Source: DATBMY01 sp036554605 (GTDB lineage Bacteria; Acidobacteriota; Blastocatellia; UBA7656). Taken from it: a stretch of DNA of 11,317 nucleotides. The translations under genes were made by a program, and so were the position numbers. Within the stretch, counting starts at the first letter, position 1. The number at the start of each line of letters is the position of its first letter. The notes below the pieces were generated by a model. The model was not told where the DNA came from. It was given only the letters and a program-made list of their open reading frames with translations, and ran no database searches. Below, piece after piece: positions 1 to 5,961 of the stretch. The stretch lies in assembly GCA_036554605.1 (NCBI GenBank), contig DATBMY010000421.1, positions 1 to 11,317 on the forward strand, in the 5' to 3' direction.

Positions 1-896
1 GCATAACGAACCTTGTATTCGCGGATAATGTCTCCATCCTAAGCCTGGACGCGCAAAGCGACGAAAGGTTCGCGGACGGCGATTCCGTGCGGCTGCAATC
101 CGTTCGCTCGGTTATATGCACCCCGATCGGGACGAAGACGCGAATGTGGGGAGTCTGCTACGTCGATAACGTGATGAATGAGCGCGCCTTCAATGACGAA
201 TCGCTCGACTTCGTCACCGCCGTCGCTCGCCAGGCGGGTATGGCGATGGAGAATATATACCTGCTTGATGAGCAGCGACGCTCGCTCGAAAGTTTTATGA
301 GCACGCTTGCCGCATCGCTCGACGCGCGAGACGACAACACCGCCGGTCATTCGGCGCGGGTGGGGGCAACCTCGGCCGGGATTGCCAAGACCATGGGGCT
401 CGGCGAAGAAGAAGAGCGATTGATATATTACGCGGGGCTGCTCCACGATTACGGTAAGATCGGCGTGCGCGATGACGTATTGCTAAAGCCGGCCGAGCTT
501 ACCCCCGAAGAGTATGCGCACGCGAAGGAGCATCCACTTACTACCTTCAGGCTGCTGTCTAAGATTCGCTTCCCTGAAGACCTCGCCGATATCCCCTTTG
601 TCGCCGCCGCGCACCACGAGAGGTGGGACGGCACCGGCTACCCGCACGGGCTAAAGGGTGAAGAGATACCGCTCGGCAGCCGCATAGTATCGGTCGCCGA
701 TGCCTATGACGCGCTCACCGAGGAGCGGTGCTATCACGAGCCCTGGTCGCCCGAAAAGGCGCTTATCGAATTGACTACGAGGTCGGGCACCTATTTCGAT
801 CCCCTGGTCATCGAGGCGTTCGTCGAGTATTTCAGCCTCAACATCGAGCCGCGCAACCGCCGCCTGAACGAGAGAAAAGTAAAAAGTAAAAAGTAA
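1..896 (+). CDS. GAF/HD-GYP domain protein, C-terminal part (5' end outside window)
   Basis: This is the C-terminal part of a signalling protein of the HD-GYP family, whose members usually hydrolyse cyclic di-GMP. The frame is open from the first whole codon (position 3), with no stop back to the edge. The GTG at 87 is therefore probably internal and the gene starts upstream. Residues encoded at about 108-280 look like the end of a GAF sensor domain (RSVICTPIGTK, GVCYVDN, then a helix ending QAGMAMENIYLL). The HD-GYP domain follows: HSARV near 348, LLHDYGKIG (His-Asp pair at 444-449), KEHP, HHERWDGTGYP from 612, then IPLGSRIVSVADAYDAL. All metal and GYP residues I can recognise are present, so it may be an active phosphodiesterase. 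The protein ends in an odd lysine-rich tail, KVKSKK, encoded by a heptad repeat that also forms the end of the convergent gene. A further N-terminal domain such as FHA is possible but not visible here. Confidence 0.9.
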   Translation, partial: ITNLVFADNVSILSLDAQSDERFADGDSVRLQSVRSVICTPIGTKTRMWGVCYVDNVMNERAFNDESLDFVTAVARQAGMAMENIYLLDEQRRSLESFMSTLAASLDARDDNTAGHSARVGATSAGIAKTMGLGEEEERLIYYAGLLHDYGKIGVRDDVLLKPAELTPEEYAHAKEHPLTTFRLLSKIRFPEDLADIPFVAAAHHERWDGTGYPHGLKGEEIPLGSRIVSVADAYDALTEERCYHEPWSPEKALIELTTRSGTYFDPLVIEAFVEYFSLNIEPRNRRLNERKVKSKK

Positions 897-972
897 AAAG
901 AATGCGACATGGATAGAATACGGTTTTTCGAGATTTCCCACTTTTTACATTTTACTTTTTACTTTTTACTTT
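876..972. repeat. Inverted pair of AAAAAGT heptad arrays spanning the ends of two convergent genes
   Basis: The left arm (876-898) consists of AAAGT, two AAAAAGT units and AAAA. The right arm (950-972) is its exact reverse complement, giving 23 perfectly matched bases around a 51-nt centre (899-949). Further, imperfect heptads continue inward (899-900 and 941-949). The plus-strand gene stops inside the left arm (TAA 894-896) and the minus-strand gene inside the right arm (TAA 954-952). Both read the same codons before the stop, KVKSKK. The structure could act as a bidirectional terminator, but the stem is A/T-rich and the loop long. Short heptad tandem arrays are known in cyanobacteria and other genomes; whether this is a dispersed genomic repeat cannot be told from one copy. 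Confidence 0.85.
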
Positions 973-1485
973 GATCAGCATTCTGATTATTCTTGCCAGC
1001 CCTTCCATCGCATGCAGTCCCAGCCGGTCGGCCCTTCGAAAAACAGCATTCCTCTCCTCTTCATCGACGCAGTACTTTATGTTGAGAATATATTCGTGCT
1101 TTATATCGTCAGGCATCTGCCGGGCCGGGACGGCCGCGGCTAAAGGGCCGAGGGCAAACCATAGCCATCGAGGGCGGGACTTCTTGCCTTCAATCGTAGT
1201 GCTTGCATCGACGACCGTAGCGGCGACAATAGCCTCGGCGCCGATCTTGAAAGTGCGGCTGCCTGGCATCAGCTCGCTTATCTCGATCCCTTCACTCGAT
1301 ATGACCAGCCGTACAGGCACGGGGTTGTCCAGCCTTTCGATGCCATCGACGTAGTCAATCTCTACGCGCGTCGTCTCGAACCTGTCAGGCCGACCGCGGT
1401 CGACGAGCGGCACCCCGCACCATATGCACCTGAGTGATGCCGCCCCGTTCGCTCGCCCGCAATCAAGACAATATGTCGGCGTCAT
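952..1485 (-). CDS. Zinc-ribbon protein of unknown function (177 aa)
   Basis: A small protein I do not recognise by family. Residues 6-23 form a four-cysteine zinc ribbon (CLDC, then CIWC) directly after the start, so the ATG at 1485 is the natural choice even though no clear Shine-Dalgarno sequence precedes it. Residues about 38-95 look like a beta-rich domain (VEIDYVDGIERLDNPVPVRLVI, GIEISELMPG, FKIGAEAIVAATVV), possibly PH-like; that is inference. A hydrophobic stretch (WLWFALGPLAAAV, about 107-119) may be buried or membrane-facing. The acidic EYILNIKYCVDEEE segment is followed by a basic helix. The last residues, KVKSKK, come from the heptad repeat and are probably not part of the fold. 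The gene lies 24 nt after the amidohydrolase gene on the same strand, so it is probably co-transcribed. No link between the two functions is evident. Confidence 0.7.
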   Translation of the reverse strand: MTPTYCLDCGRANGAASLRCIWCGVPLVDRGRPDRFETTRVEIDYVDGIERLDNPVPVRLVISSEGIEISELMPGSRTFKIGAEAIVAATVVDASTTIEGKKSRPRWLWFALGPLAAAVPARQMPDDIKHEYILNIKYCVDEEERNAVFRRADRLGLHAMEGLARIIRMLIKVKSKK

Positions 1486-1509
1486 AAATAGTAGCAGCCC
1501 GCGGATGGA

Positions 1510-3222
1510 TCACCTGTTGGCAGGGCGCGGCGGTTTATACCCCGGTCCCCTGAGCGGTCGGCCCGGCCGCGCCATTGTTTGCTTGCCGCCGTCGATGACG
1601 CTCTGACCATTGACCAGCACGAAGCGCATCCCGGTAGATAGCCTGTTCGGGTCTTCAAAAGTCGAGATGTCGCTTGTCAGGTTATGCGCAAAGACGACTA
1701 CATCCGCGAAATATCCCGGCTTGAGCAATCCGCGCTCGGCGAGCCCGACGCGATTCGCGGCAAGCGATGTCATCTTGCGAATCGCTTCTTCGAGCGTGAT
1801 AACGCGCTCGTCGCGGACATACTTGCCCAGGATGCGAGGGAAAGAACCGTACCCGCGCGGATGCGCTCTGCCTTCCGAGAGCGGCCCCGTGGTCGCAACC
1901 GCGCCGTGGTCTACGCCGATGCTCAGCCACGGCTGCTTCATTGCGAGCTTCACATCGTCTTCGCTCATAAGAAAATATATCGCGCCCGTCTGGCCGGCGT
2001 CCGCGATAACGAGGTCGAAAAGCGCGTCGATCTCATCCGCCTTATTCATCATTCGAGCCACTTCGGATACGCGCTTGCCCTGGTACTTCATTAGCTCCTC
2101 TTTCAGCACGCGTGCCACAAGTATACCCTCTCCCGCGCCGGCCCCAAGATAAAAGTTCTCCCACTCGCTGGTAGGCGTGCGCATCTCTTTCTTCAGCTTC
2201 TCTCTGGTCGCCGGATCTTTGAGTCTTTCGATGAGCTTCTGCGTCCCGCCTTCGTGCGCCCACGGCGGAATGCTAGCCGAAAGCGCGGTCGCGCCCGCGA
2301 CGTATGGGTACTGGTCCGCCGTTACGTCGAGTCCGCGCGCTCTGGCCTCTTCGATCTTTTTTATCACTTCGGCCATCTTGCCCCAGTTCTGTTTCCCGGC
2401 CATCTTCAGGTGAAATATCTCGACCGGTATCCTTGCTTCGCGCCCGATGCGCAGAGCCTCGTCGATTGCAGGCATTATGGCGTTGCTCTCGTTTCGCATG
2501 TGCGTGGCATATATGCCGCCGTAGCGCGAAGCTACTTTAGCAAGCTCGATCAGCTCTTCGGTCTTTGCATAAAAAGCGGGCGCGTAAACGAGCGACGTGC
2601 TCAGACCTACCGCTCCATCTTCCATCGCCTGCGCGACCAGCTTGCGCATCTCGTCAAGCTCGGCCGCCGTTGGAGCGCGGTCCTCGTCGCCGAGCACGTA
2701 CTGCCTGACCTGCGTCGCGCCCACGTAGGTAGCAATGTTGATGGCGGGCGGCGTCCGTTCGAGCCGCGCGAAGTATTCGCCTATGGTCCGAAAGTCAATC
2801 GTCAGGTTGAACTTCTTTATGACCGGCTCCATCTCCTTGAGGATGTAGTCGTTGATCGGCCCAATTGATCCGCCCTCGCCGGTCACCTCGGTCGTTATAC
2901 CCTGAAAGACTTTCGACTCGGCCCGCGGGTCGATGAGCAGGTTCACTTCCGAATGACCGAGCATGTCTATAAAACCTGGCGCAACGATCATCCCGGTCGC
3001 ATCTATTCGTCTCTTCGCTCTCGACGGTCCAAGGCGCCCCACTCTCACTATGCGGTCGCCGCGTATCGCGACATCGCCGTAGAACCAGGGATTGCCCGTC
3101 CCATCAACCACCCGGCCATTCATGATTACGAGGTCGTATGTTTCAACCTGCGCCCAGTGCGGCATCGCGTGTGCCATGAACAGTATCGATGTCGATACAA
3201 CAGCAAGCCAGAATCTCTTCAT
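1510..3222 (-). CDS. Exported D-aminoacylase-like amidohydrolase (N-acyl-D-amino-acid deacylase family)
   Basis: A 570-residue member of the amidohydrolase superfamily, closest by motif to D-aminoacylases, which release D-amino acids from N-acyl-D-amino acids. The ATG at 3222 is chosen because GGAGG lies 6 nt upstream and the product then opens with a signal peptide (KRFWLAVVSTSILFMAHA, cleavage near 20-25). The frame is open further upstream but that stretch is basic and non-secretory. Recognised parts are an N-terminal beta sandwich (DLVIMNGRVVDGTGNP), the first barrel strand APGFIDMLGHSE (81-92), THMRNES (His241), FHLK (His271), TADQYPY, GVDHG (Asp438), the family signature HPRGYGSFPRIL (454-465) and the closing LKPGYFADVVVF. 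The usual HxH is reduced to LGH, and the family cysteine after the second strand is absent (TGEGGS). Function is therefore likely hydrolytic but the substrate is uncertain. Export suggests peptide or cell-wall-derived substrates; this is inference. Confidence 0.88.
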   Translation of the reverse strand: MKRFWLAVVSTSILFMAHAMPHWAQVETYDLVIMNGRVVDGTGNPWFYGDVAIRGDRIVRVGRLGPSRAKRRIDATGMIVAPGFIDMLGHSEVNLLIDPRAESKVFQGITTEVTGEGGSIGPINDYILKEMEPVIKKFNLTIDFRTIGEYFARLERTPPAINIATYVGATQVRQYVLGDEDRAPTAAELDEMRKLVAQAMEDGAVGLSTSLVYAPAFYAKTEELIELAKVASRYGGIYATHMRNESNAIMPAIDEALRIGREARIPVEIFHLKMAGKQNWGKMAEVIKKIEEARARGLDVTADQYPYVAGATALSASIPPWAHEGGTQKLIERLKDPATREKLKKEMRTPTSEWENFYLGAGAGEGILVARVLKEELMKYQGKRVSEVARMMNKADEIDALFDLVIADAGQTGAIYFLMSEDDVKLAMKQPWLSIGVDHGAVATTGPLSEGRAHPRGYGSFPRILGKYVRDERVITLEEAIRKMTSLAANRVGLAERGLLKPGYFADVVVFAHNLTSDISTFEDPNRLSTGMRFVLVNGQSVIDGGKQTMARPGRPLRGPGYKPPRPANR

Positions 3223-3228
3223 CGCATT

Positions 3229-3233
3229 CCTCC
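3229..3233 (-). promoter_or_regulatory. Shine-Dalgarno GGAGG fixing the amidohydrolase start
   Basis: GGAGG on the minus strand sits 6 nt before the ATG at 3222. It decides the start in favour of the signal-peptide form over the roughly 100-residue upstream extension of the same open frame. Confidence 0.8.
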
Positions 3234-3297
3234 GGTTTCGATTGACCGCGAGGCTCGTCGTGGTTAATCTCCGAAACCTGAGCCGTCGGGCGCGGAG

Positions 3298-3327
3298 ATT
3301 ATAGTGGGCCTTCATGCAATCGTTCAA
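3298..3327 (-). promoter_or_regulatory. Sigma70-type promoter for the amidohydrolase / zinc-ribbon unit
   Basis: On the minus strand, TTGAAC (3327-3322) is followed after 18 bp by a perfect TATAAT (3303-3298). Transcription would start near 3291, giving a leader of about 70 nt before the ATG at 3222. The -35 box and spacer lie inside the first codons of the divergent membrane-protein gene, and the -10 box abuts its GTG. Consensus quality is high, but this is prediction only. Confidence 0.6.
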
Positions 3328-3981
3328 CAGTTCATCCTTTCGCTGGCCTGGATATTGGCCGCGGTCTTGCTGCTCGGTTTTAGTTCTGGTTTCTACGCGG
3401 AGATGAGTCCGTGGCTGTCGGCGCCGTTTCTGGGGCTTGTGCTCATCTCGCTTCTGGTCAGCGGCGCAAACATCGCATACTTTATGCGCGGCGGCGCGAT
3501 AAAAGAATCTACCGTCGCCAGGCAATGGCTTCGATGGCCGTTGATGCTGGCGATTCCGCTTGCATATCTGGCGGCTTCTTTAGATTGCACTGGACTGAGC
3601 CCGGTTGGATGCTCTGCGTTTTGCACCTTTATCAAAATCTTATGGATTCCGCTCCTTGCACTTGTTTGCCTTCTCTGGCTCTTGAAGCCGGCCCGCGACC
3701 ATGGATCGAGGACGAGCGCGCTGCCGGCGGCTGTGCTGCTTATGTCGCTCGTCCCGATTGCGCCGCACTGTATATGTTTCAATCCCGGCAACGGCATGTG
3801 GATAGAGATGATTGGAGCGAGCCCGGTCTGTTATGTGTGGGGACTTGCGGTATCGGTCATTTCGGTAAGCGCGATACTAAGCGGAAAGAGGATTCTGCTA
3901 TCAACGCTTGTCTGTTATGCAATCATTTCGGGAGCGCTCGCGTTCTTTGCCGCACATCATTTTTTTCATTTCCCGTGGTAG
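3304..3981 (+). CDS. Polytopic membrane protein with cysteine clusters, unknown function (225 aa)
   Basis: I do not recognise this family. The GTG at 3304 is preceded by GGAG (3294-3297) at 6 nt and keeps the first membrane helix; the next in-frame Met would lose it. About seven hydrophobic segments are visible: residues about 9-30, 38-60, 77-93, 109-127, 137-154, 173-193 and 198-217. Eight cysteines are present. They group as DC(95)TGLSPVGC(103)SAFC(107) at the end of helix 3 and HC(156)IC(158)FNP...SPVC(176) around helices 5-6. The two groups share an SPV-x-C-like pattern and may be an internal repeat. They could bind metal or form disulfides at the membrane face. The C-terminus is His/Phe-rich (FFAAHHFFHFPW). 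The gene is divergent from the amidohydrolase and ends 7 nt before the stop of the convergent prcB-like gene. A TTGACC at 3242-3247 could be its -35 box, but the matching -10 is weak. Confidence 0.75.
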   Translation: MGLHAIVQQFILSLAWILAAVLLLGFSSGFYAEMSPWLSAPFLGLVLISLLVSGANIAYFMRGGAIKESTVARQWLRWPLMLAIPLAYLAASLDCTGLSPVGCSAFCTFIKILWIPLLALVCLLWLLKPARDHGSRTSALPAAVLLMSLVPIAPHCICFNPGNGMWIEMIGASPVCYVWGLAVSVISVSAILSGKRILLSTLVCYAIISGALAFFAAHHFFHFPW

Positions 3982-3988
3982 TCGCGGA

Positions 3989-4471
3989 TCATTCGCACTC
4001 TTTGATTCTCTGCTTTACTTTGAAATCCACAAGCGAAGGGTCATCAAGCTTTTTGGTCAAGACAATATGAAAAGGCTGGGTCACGACCATCAGCACTTTG
4101 CATGCGTCTTCGGGTATGACCTCTTTAACGTGCACCGTTACACGGCCGTCCTTTTTTACAATCTTTGAGACTGAAATGTCGAACCCGCTAGATCTCTGGT
4201 CCCCCTGGAATACGGCGATGAGGGAGTGGCGCGAAAAATCGACTGCGGGCGCGGGCGGGCCGCCTTCATACACTAGCGTCGCCCAGAGTCGAGTCCATGT
4301 CTCGTTGTCCGTTACGGCGTAAAAATCTCTTGCGGAATGGCTACAGGCAAAATGTTTTGTCACGGTCTGGAATTTAAGCTTCCTGGGATGCTCCTGGCCA
4401 AAGCTGTATGAGGCCAGGAGCATCATTACTGCGGCCGCGAGCAGGGAAGACTTGCATCGGGGGCTTCTCAT
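3989..4471 (-). CDS. Exported PrcB_C-domain protein (160 aa)
   Basis: A small secreted or periplasmic protein with the fold named after PrcB, a component of the Treponema dentilisin protease complex. The ATG at 4471 gives a signal peptide (MRSPRCKSSLLAAAVMMLLASYSFGQ, cleavage near residue 26). A TTG at 4480 would add three residues. No clear Shine-Dalgarno is seen for either. The mature part carries the family pattern: paired tryptophans (ETWTRLWATL, 57-66), PAVDFSRHSLIAVFQGDQRSSGFDISVSKI (75-104), alternating strands (GRVTVHVKEVIPED), and TQPFHIVLTKK (131-141) near the end. Cysteines at 43, 124 and 159 may include a disulfide. The domain is found alone in many bacteria without a proven role, so no protease function is claimed. 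It is convergent with the membrane-protein gene, with 7 nt between the stop codons. Confidence 0.75.
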   Translation of the reverse strand: MRSPRCKSSLLAAAVMMLLASYSFGQEHPRKLKFQTVTKHFACSHSARDFYAVTDNETWTRLWATLVYEGGPPAPAVDFSRHSLIAVFQGDQRSSGFDISVSKIVKKDGRVTVHVKEVIPEDACKVLMVVTQPFHIVLTKKLDDPSLVDFKVKQRIKECE

Positions 4472-4617
4472 ATTCGACAAAAATGGTCAAAGTCTCCCCG
4501 ATTCCAGTTATATGTGCGGATATCGACAATTTATCAATCGACGACACGCCGCTTCTCGGCAAGAGATGGAGGCTGACTGAAGTAGCGCGCCCTTTCATTG
4601 TTTTCATCTGGGCAGGA

Positions 4618-4647
4618 ATATATGCGGAGATATGACTCCGCATATAT
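4618..4647. repeat. 12-bp perfect inverted repeat, 3' of the tRNA-Glu gene
   Basis: ATATATGCGGAG (4618-4629) and its exact reverse complement (4636-4647) flank a 6-nt loop. It lies 34 nt past the 3' end of the minus-strand tRNA and upstream of the prcB-like gene. It can form a stable hairpin but has no following T run on either strand. It could be a processing or attenuating hairpin for the tRNA transcript, or an operator. The rest of 4472-4681 shows no convincing gene. Confidence 0.55.
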
Positions 4648-4681
4648 CAACTTTGGAGATTGAGTTAATCCAGGGAAGTAG

Positions 4682-4755
<74 letters not shown>

Positions 4756-4775
4756 AAATAACAAAACGCATTGTC

Positions 4776-4804
4776 AGTATACACATATGAAGTCACTCTC
4801 GCAA
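4776..4804 (-). promoter_or_regulatory. Promoter of the tRNA-Glu gene
   Basis: On the minus strand, TTGCGA (4804-4799) and TATACT (4781-4776) are separated by 17 bp. The start would fall near 4769, leaving a 5' leader of about 14 nt before the tRNA. Position, spacing and the good -10 box support it. Confidence 0.6.
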
Positions 4805-5261
4805 CTTTTATGACCTGCATCCGCCCACGTTTCGGATCATTCTCGTTTGTTCAAGCAGCGGTGATAGGGAAGTTGAAAACTCTTGCGCGGATTCTTCAAA
4901 TCCGGTTTGCCCTTTTGTCAATGGCGTGGTTGAATATGCCTTTCAGGACGCGGTGACATTCTTGGCGTAGCTTGCATGGTGTTGCACTTGTGGTTAAAAC
5001 ATTAATTCGCGCTGATGAGCGTTGGTAATGAAGTAAGATCACCAGGCTGCAATATTCCGCGCGCTGCACTCAAGTAACCGTGGACAGGTCAATGGGAGAA
5101 ATTGAACAGAAGCCTGCTATAGGCACGCGCTTTCTATCCTCTAAGGCAAATTCTCTCTTCAATCCCTCCACGAGCGCTCTCTGCGCGCAGCCTGCCTCGC
5201 GTCTTTTTAAGACGCCATCTGGACAACGAGTTTCATACTCTATTTCGGAGCCAGGGGAACA
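4805..5261. other. Non-coding leader region upstream of the ACIII operon
   Basis: About 450 bases with no convincing gene. The short open frames here lack a Shine-Dalgarno sequence, recognisable domains and plausible composition. The actA promoter should be in this stretch, but I see no -35/-10 pair good enough to name; TTGCAC at 4982-4987 is the best -35-like box and has a poor partner. A small inverted repeat, CGGATT/AATCCG with a 5-nt loop, is at 4888-4904, and a palindrome, GAGCGCTC, at 5172-5179. A hairpin at 5199-5215 is listed separately. The start of actA is supported by AGGGG at 5253-5257. Confidence 0.5.
5199..5215 (+). promoter_or_regulatory. Short hairpin in the actA leader
   Basis: GCGTCTT (5199-5205) and AAGACGC (5209-5215) form a perfect 7-bp stem around TTT, 46 nt before the actA start. 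It could be an operator half-site pair or an mRNA leader hairpin. It has no U-run after it, so a terminator is unlikely. The role is unknown. Confidence 0.35.
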
Positions 5262-5921
5262 ATGAGCCAGATCTTTCATCGGAGCACGAACGTCCTCGCC
5301 AGGGTGACTATATTCGGGGCGGTCTTCTTCCTGGCATTCCTCCTGTGGCTTATGGACGAGCTGACCAAGTCCCCCTATAACACGCAGGCTTATACGCCGC
5401 GCGAGCAGCCCGTCCAGTTCAGCCACAAGCACCACGTAGGTGACGACGGCATAGACTGCCGCTACTGTCATACCTCGGTCGAGAAATCGGCATTCGCCGG
5501 AATCCCGCCGACCAAGACCTGCATGAATTGTCACTCGCAGCTATTCGCCGACAGCCCATACCTGGAGCCGGTGCGGGAAAGCTGGAGAACGGGAAAACCC
5601 ATTGAATGGGTGCGCGTGCACGACCTTCCCGATTTTGCCTACTTCAATCACGCCATTCATGTAAATAAGGGGGTCGGATGCTCGACCTGTCACGGGCGCG
5701 TAGACCTTATGCCGCTCACCTTCCAGGTGGCGTCGCTTCAGATGCAGTGGTGTTTGGAATGTCACCGCGAGCCCGAGCGCTTCCTCAGACCCAAGGACCA
5801 GATCTTCAATATGGAATGGGAGCCGCCAGCCAACCAGCTAGAGCTTGGACGCCAGCTTTCGGAGCAGTATAAGACGCCCAGCAAAGCAGTACTGACTAGC
5901 TGCAGCACCTGCCACAGATGA
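5262..5921 (+). CDS. actA: ACIII subunit ActA, membrane-anchored pentaheme cytochrome c
   Basis: ActA is the multiheme cytochrome subunit of Alternative Complex III and passes electrons from the ActB iron-sulfur clusters toward the terminal acceptor. The 219-residue product has one N-terminal hydrophobic helix (residues about 12-31), probably an uncleaved anchor placing the rest in the periplasm. Exactly five heme-binding CxxCH motifs follow: CRYCH (66-70), CMNCH (87-91), CSTCH (140-144), CLECH (164-168) and CSTCH (214-218), the last ending one residue before the C-terminus. FSHKHH (53-58) and FNHAIH (128-133) offer candidate axial histidines. Five motifs match the family. The ATG at 5262 has AGGGG at 5 nt. 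actB begins 40 nt after the stop, so the gene is the probable first cistron of the operon. Heme attachment would need a cytochrome c maturation system encoded elsewhere. Confidence 0.95.
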   Translation: MSQIFHRSTNVLARVTIFGAVFFLAFLLWLMDELTKSPYNTQAYTPREQPVQFSHKHHVGDDGIDCRYCHTSVEKSAFAGIPPTKTCMNCHSQLFADSPYLEPVRESWRTGKPIEWVRVHDLPDFAYFNHAIHVNKGVGCSTCHGRVDLMPLTFQVASLQMQWCLECHREPERFLRPKDQIFNMEWEPPANQLELGRQLSEQYKTPSKAVLTSCSTCHR

Positions 5922-5961
5922 GATGCGGTGCGCGCGATTGGCCTAAGGAGAGTCAAGAAGA

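Noticed and set aside
3223..3525. N-terminal extension of the amidohydrolase frame by about 100 residues to 3525
   Set aside because: The extension is Arg/Lys-rich and lacks a domain, overlaps the divergent gene, and the GGAGG plus signal peptide at 3222 mark the true start.
3411..4070. Plus-strand open frame of 219 codons overlapping the membrane-protein gene
   Set aside because: It is a different-frame shadow of the 3304-3981 gene: irregular composition, no hydrophobic pattern or domain, and it overlaps the prcB-like gene end.
4374..4643. Small open frames on both strands between the prcB-like gene and the tRNA
   Set aside because: They overlap each other and the signal-peptide region of the prcB-like gene, and lack ribosome binding sites and domain features.
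4771..4956. 61-codon plus-strand open frame just upstream of the tRNA
   Set aside because: It starts inside the tRNA promoter, has no Shine-Dalgarno and no family resemblance.
5070..5534. Minus-strand open frame of 154 codons overlapping actA and its leader
   Set aside because: Mostly antisense to the actA heme-binding region; no recognisable features or ribosome binding site.
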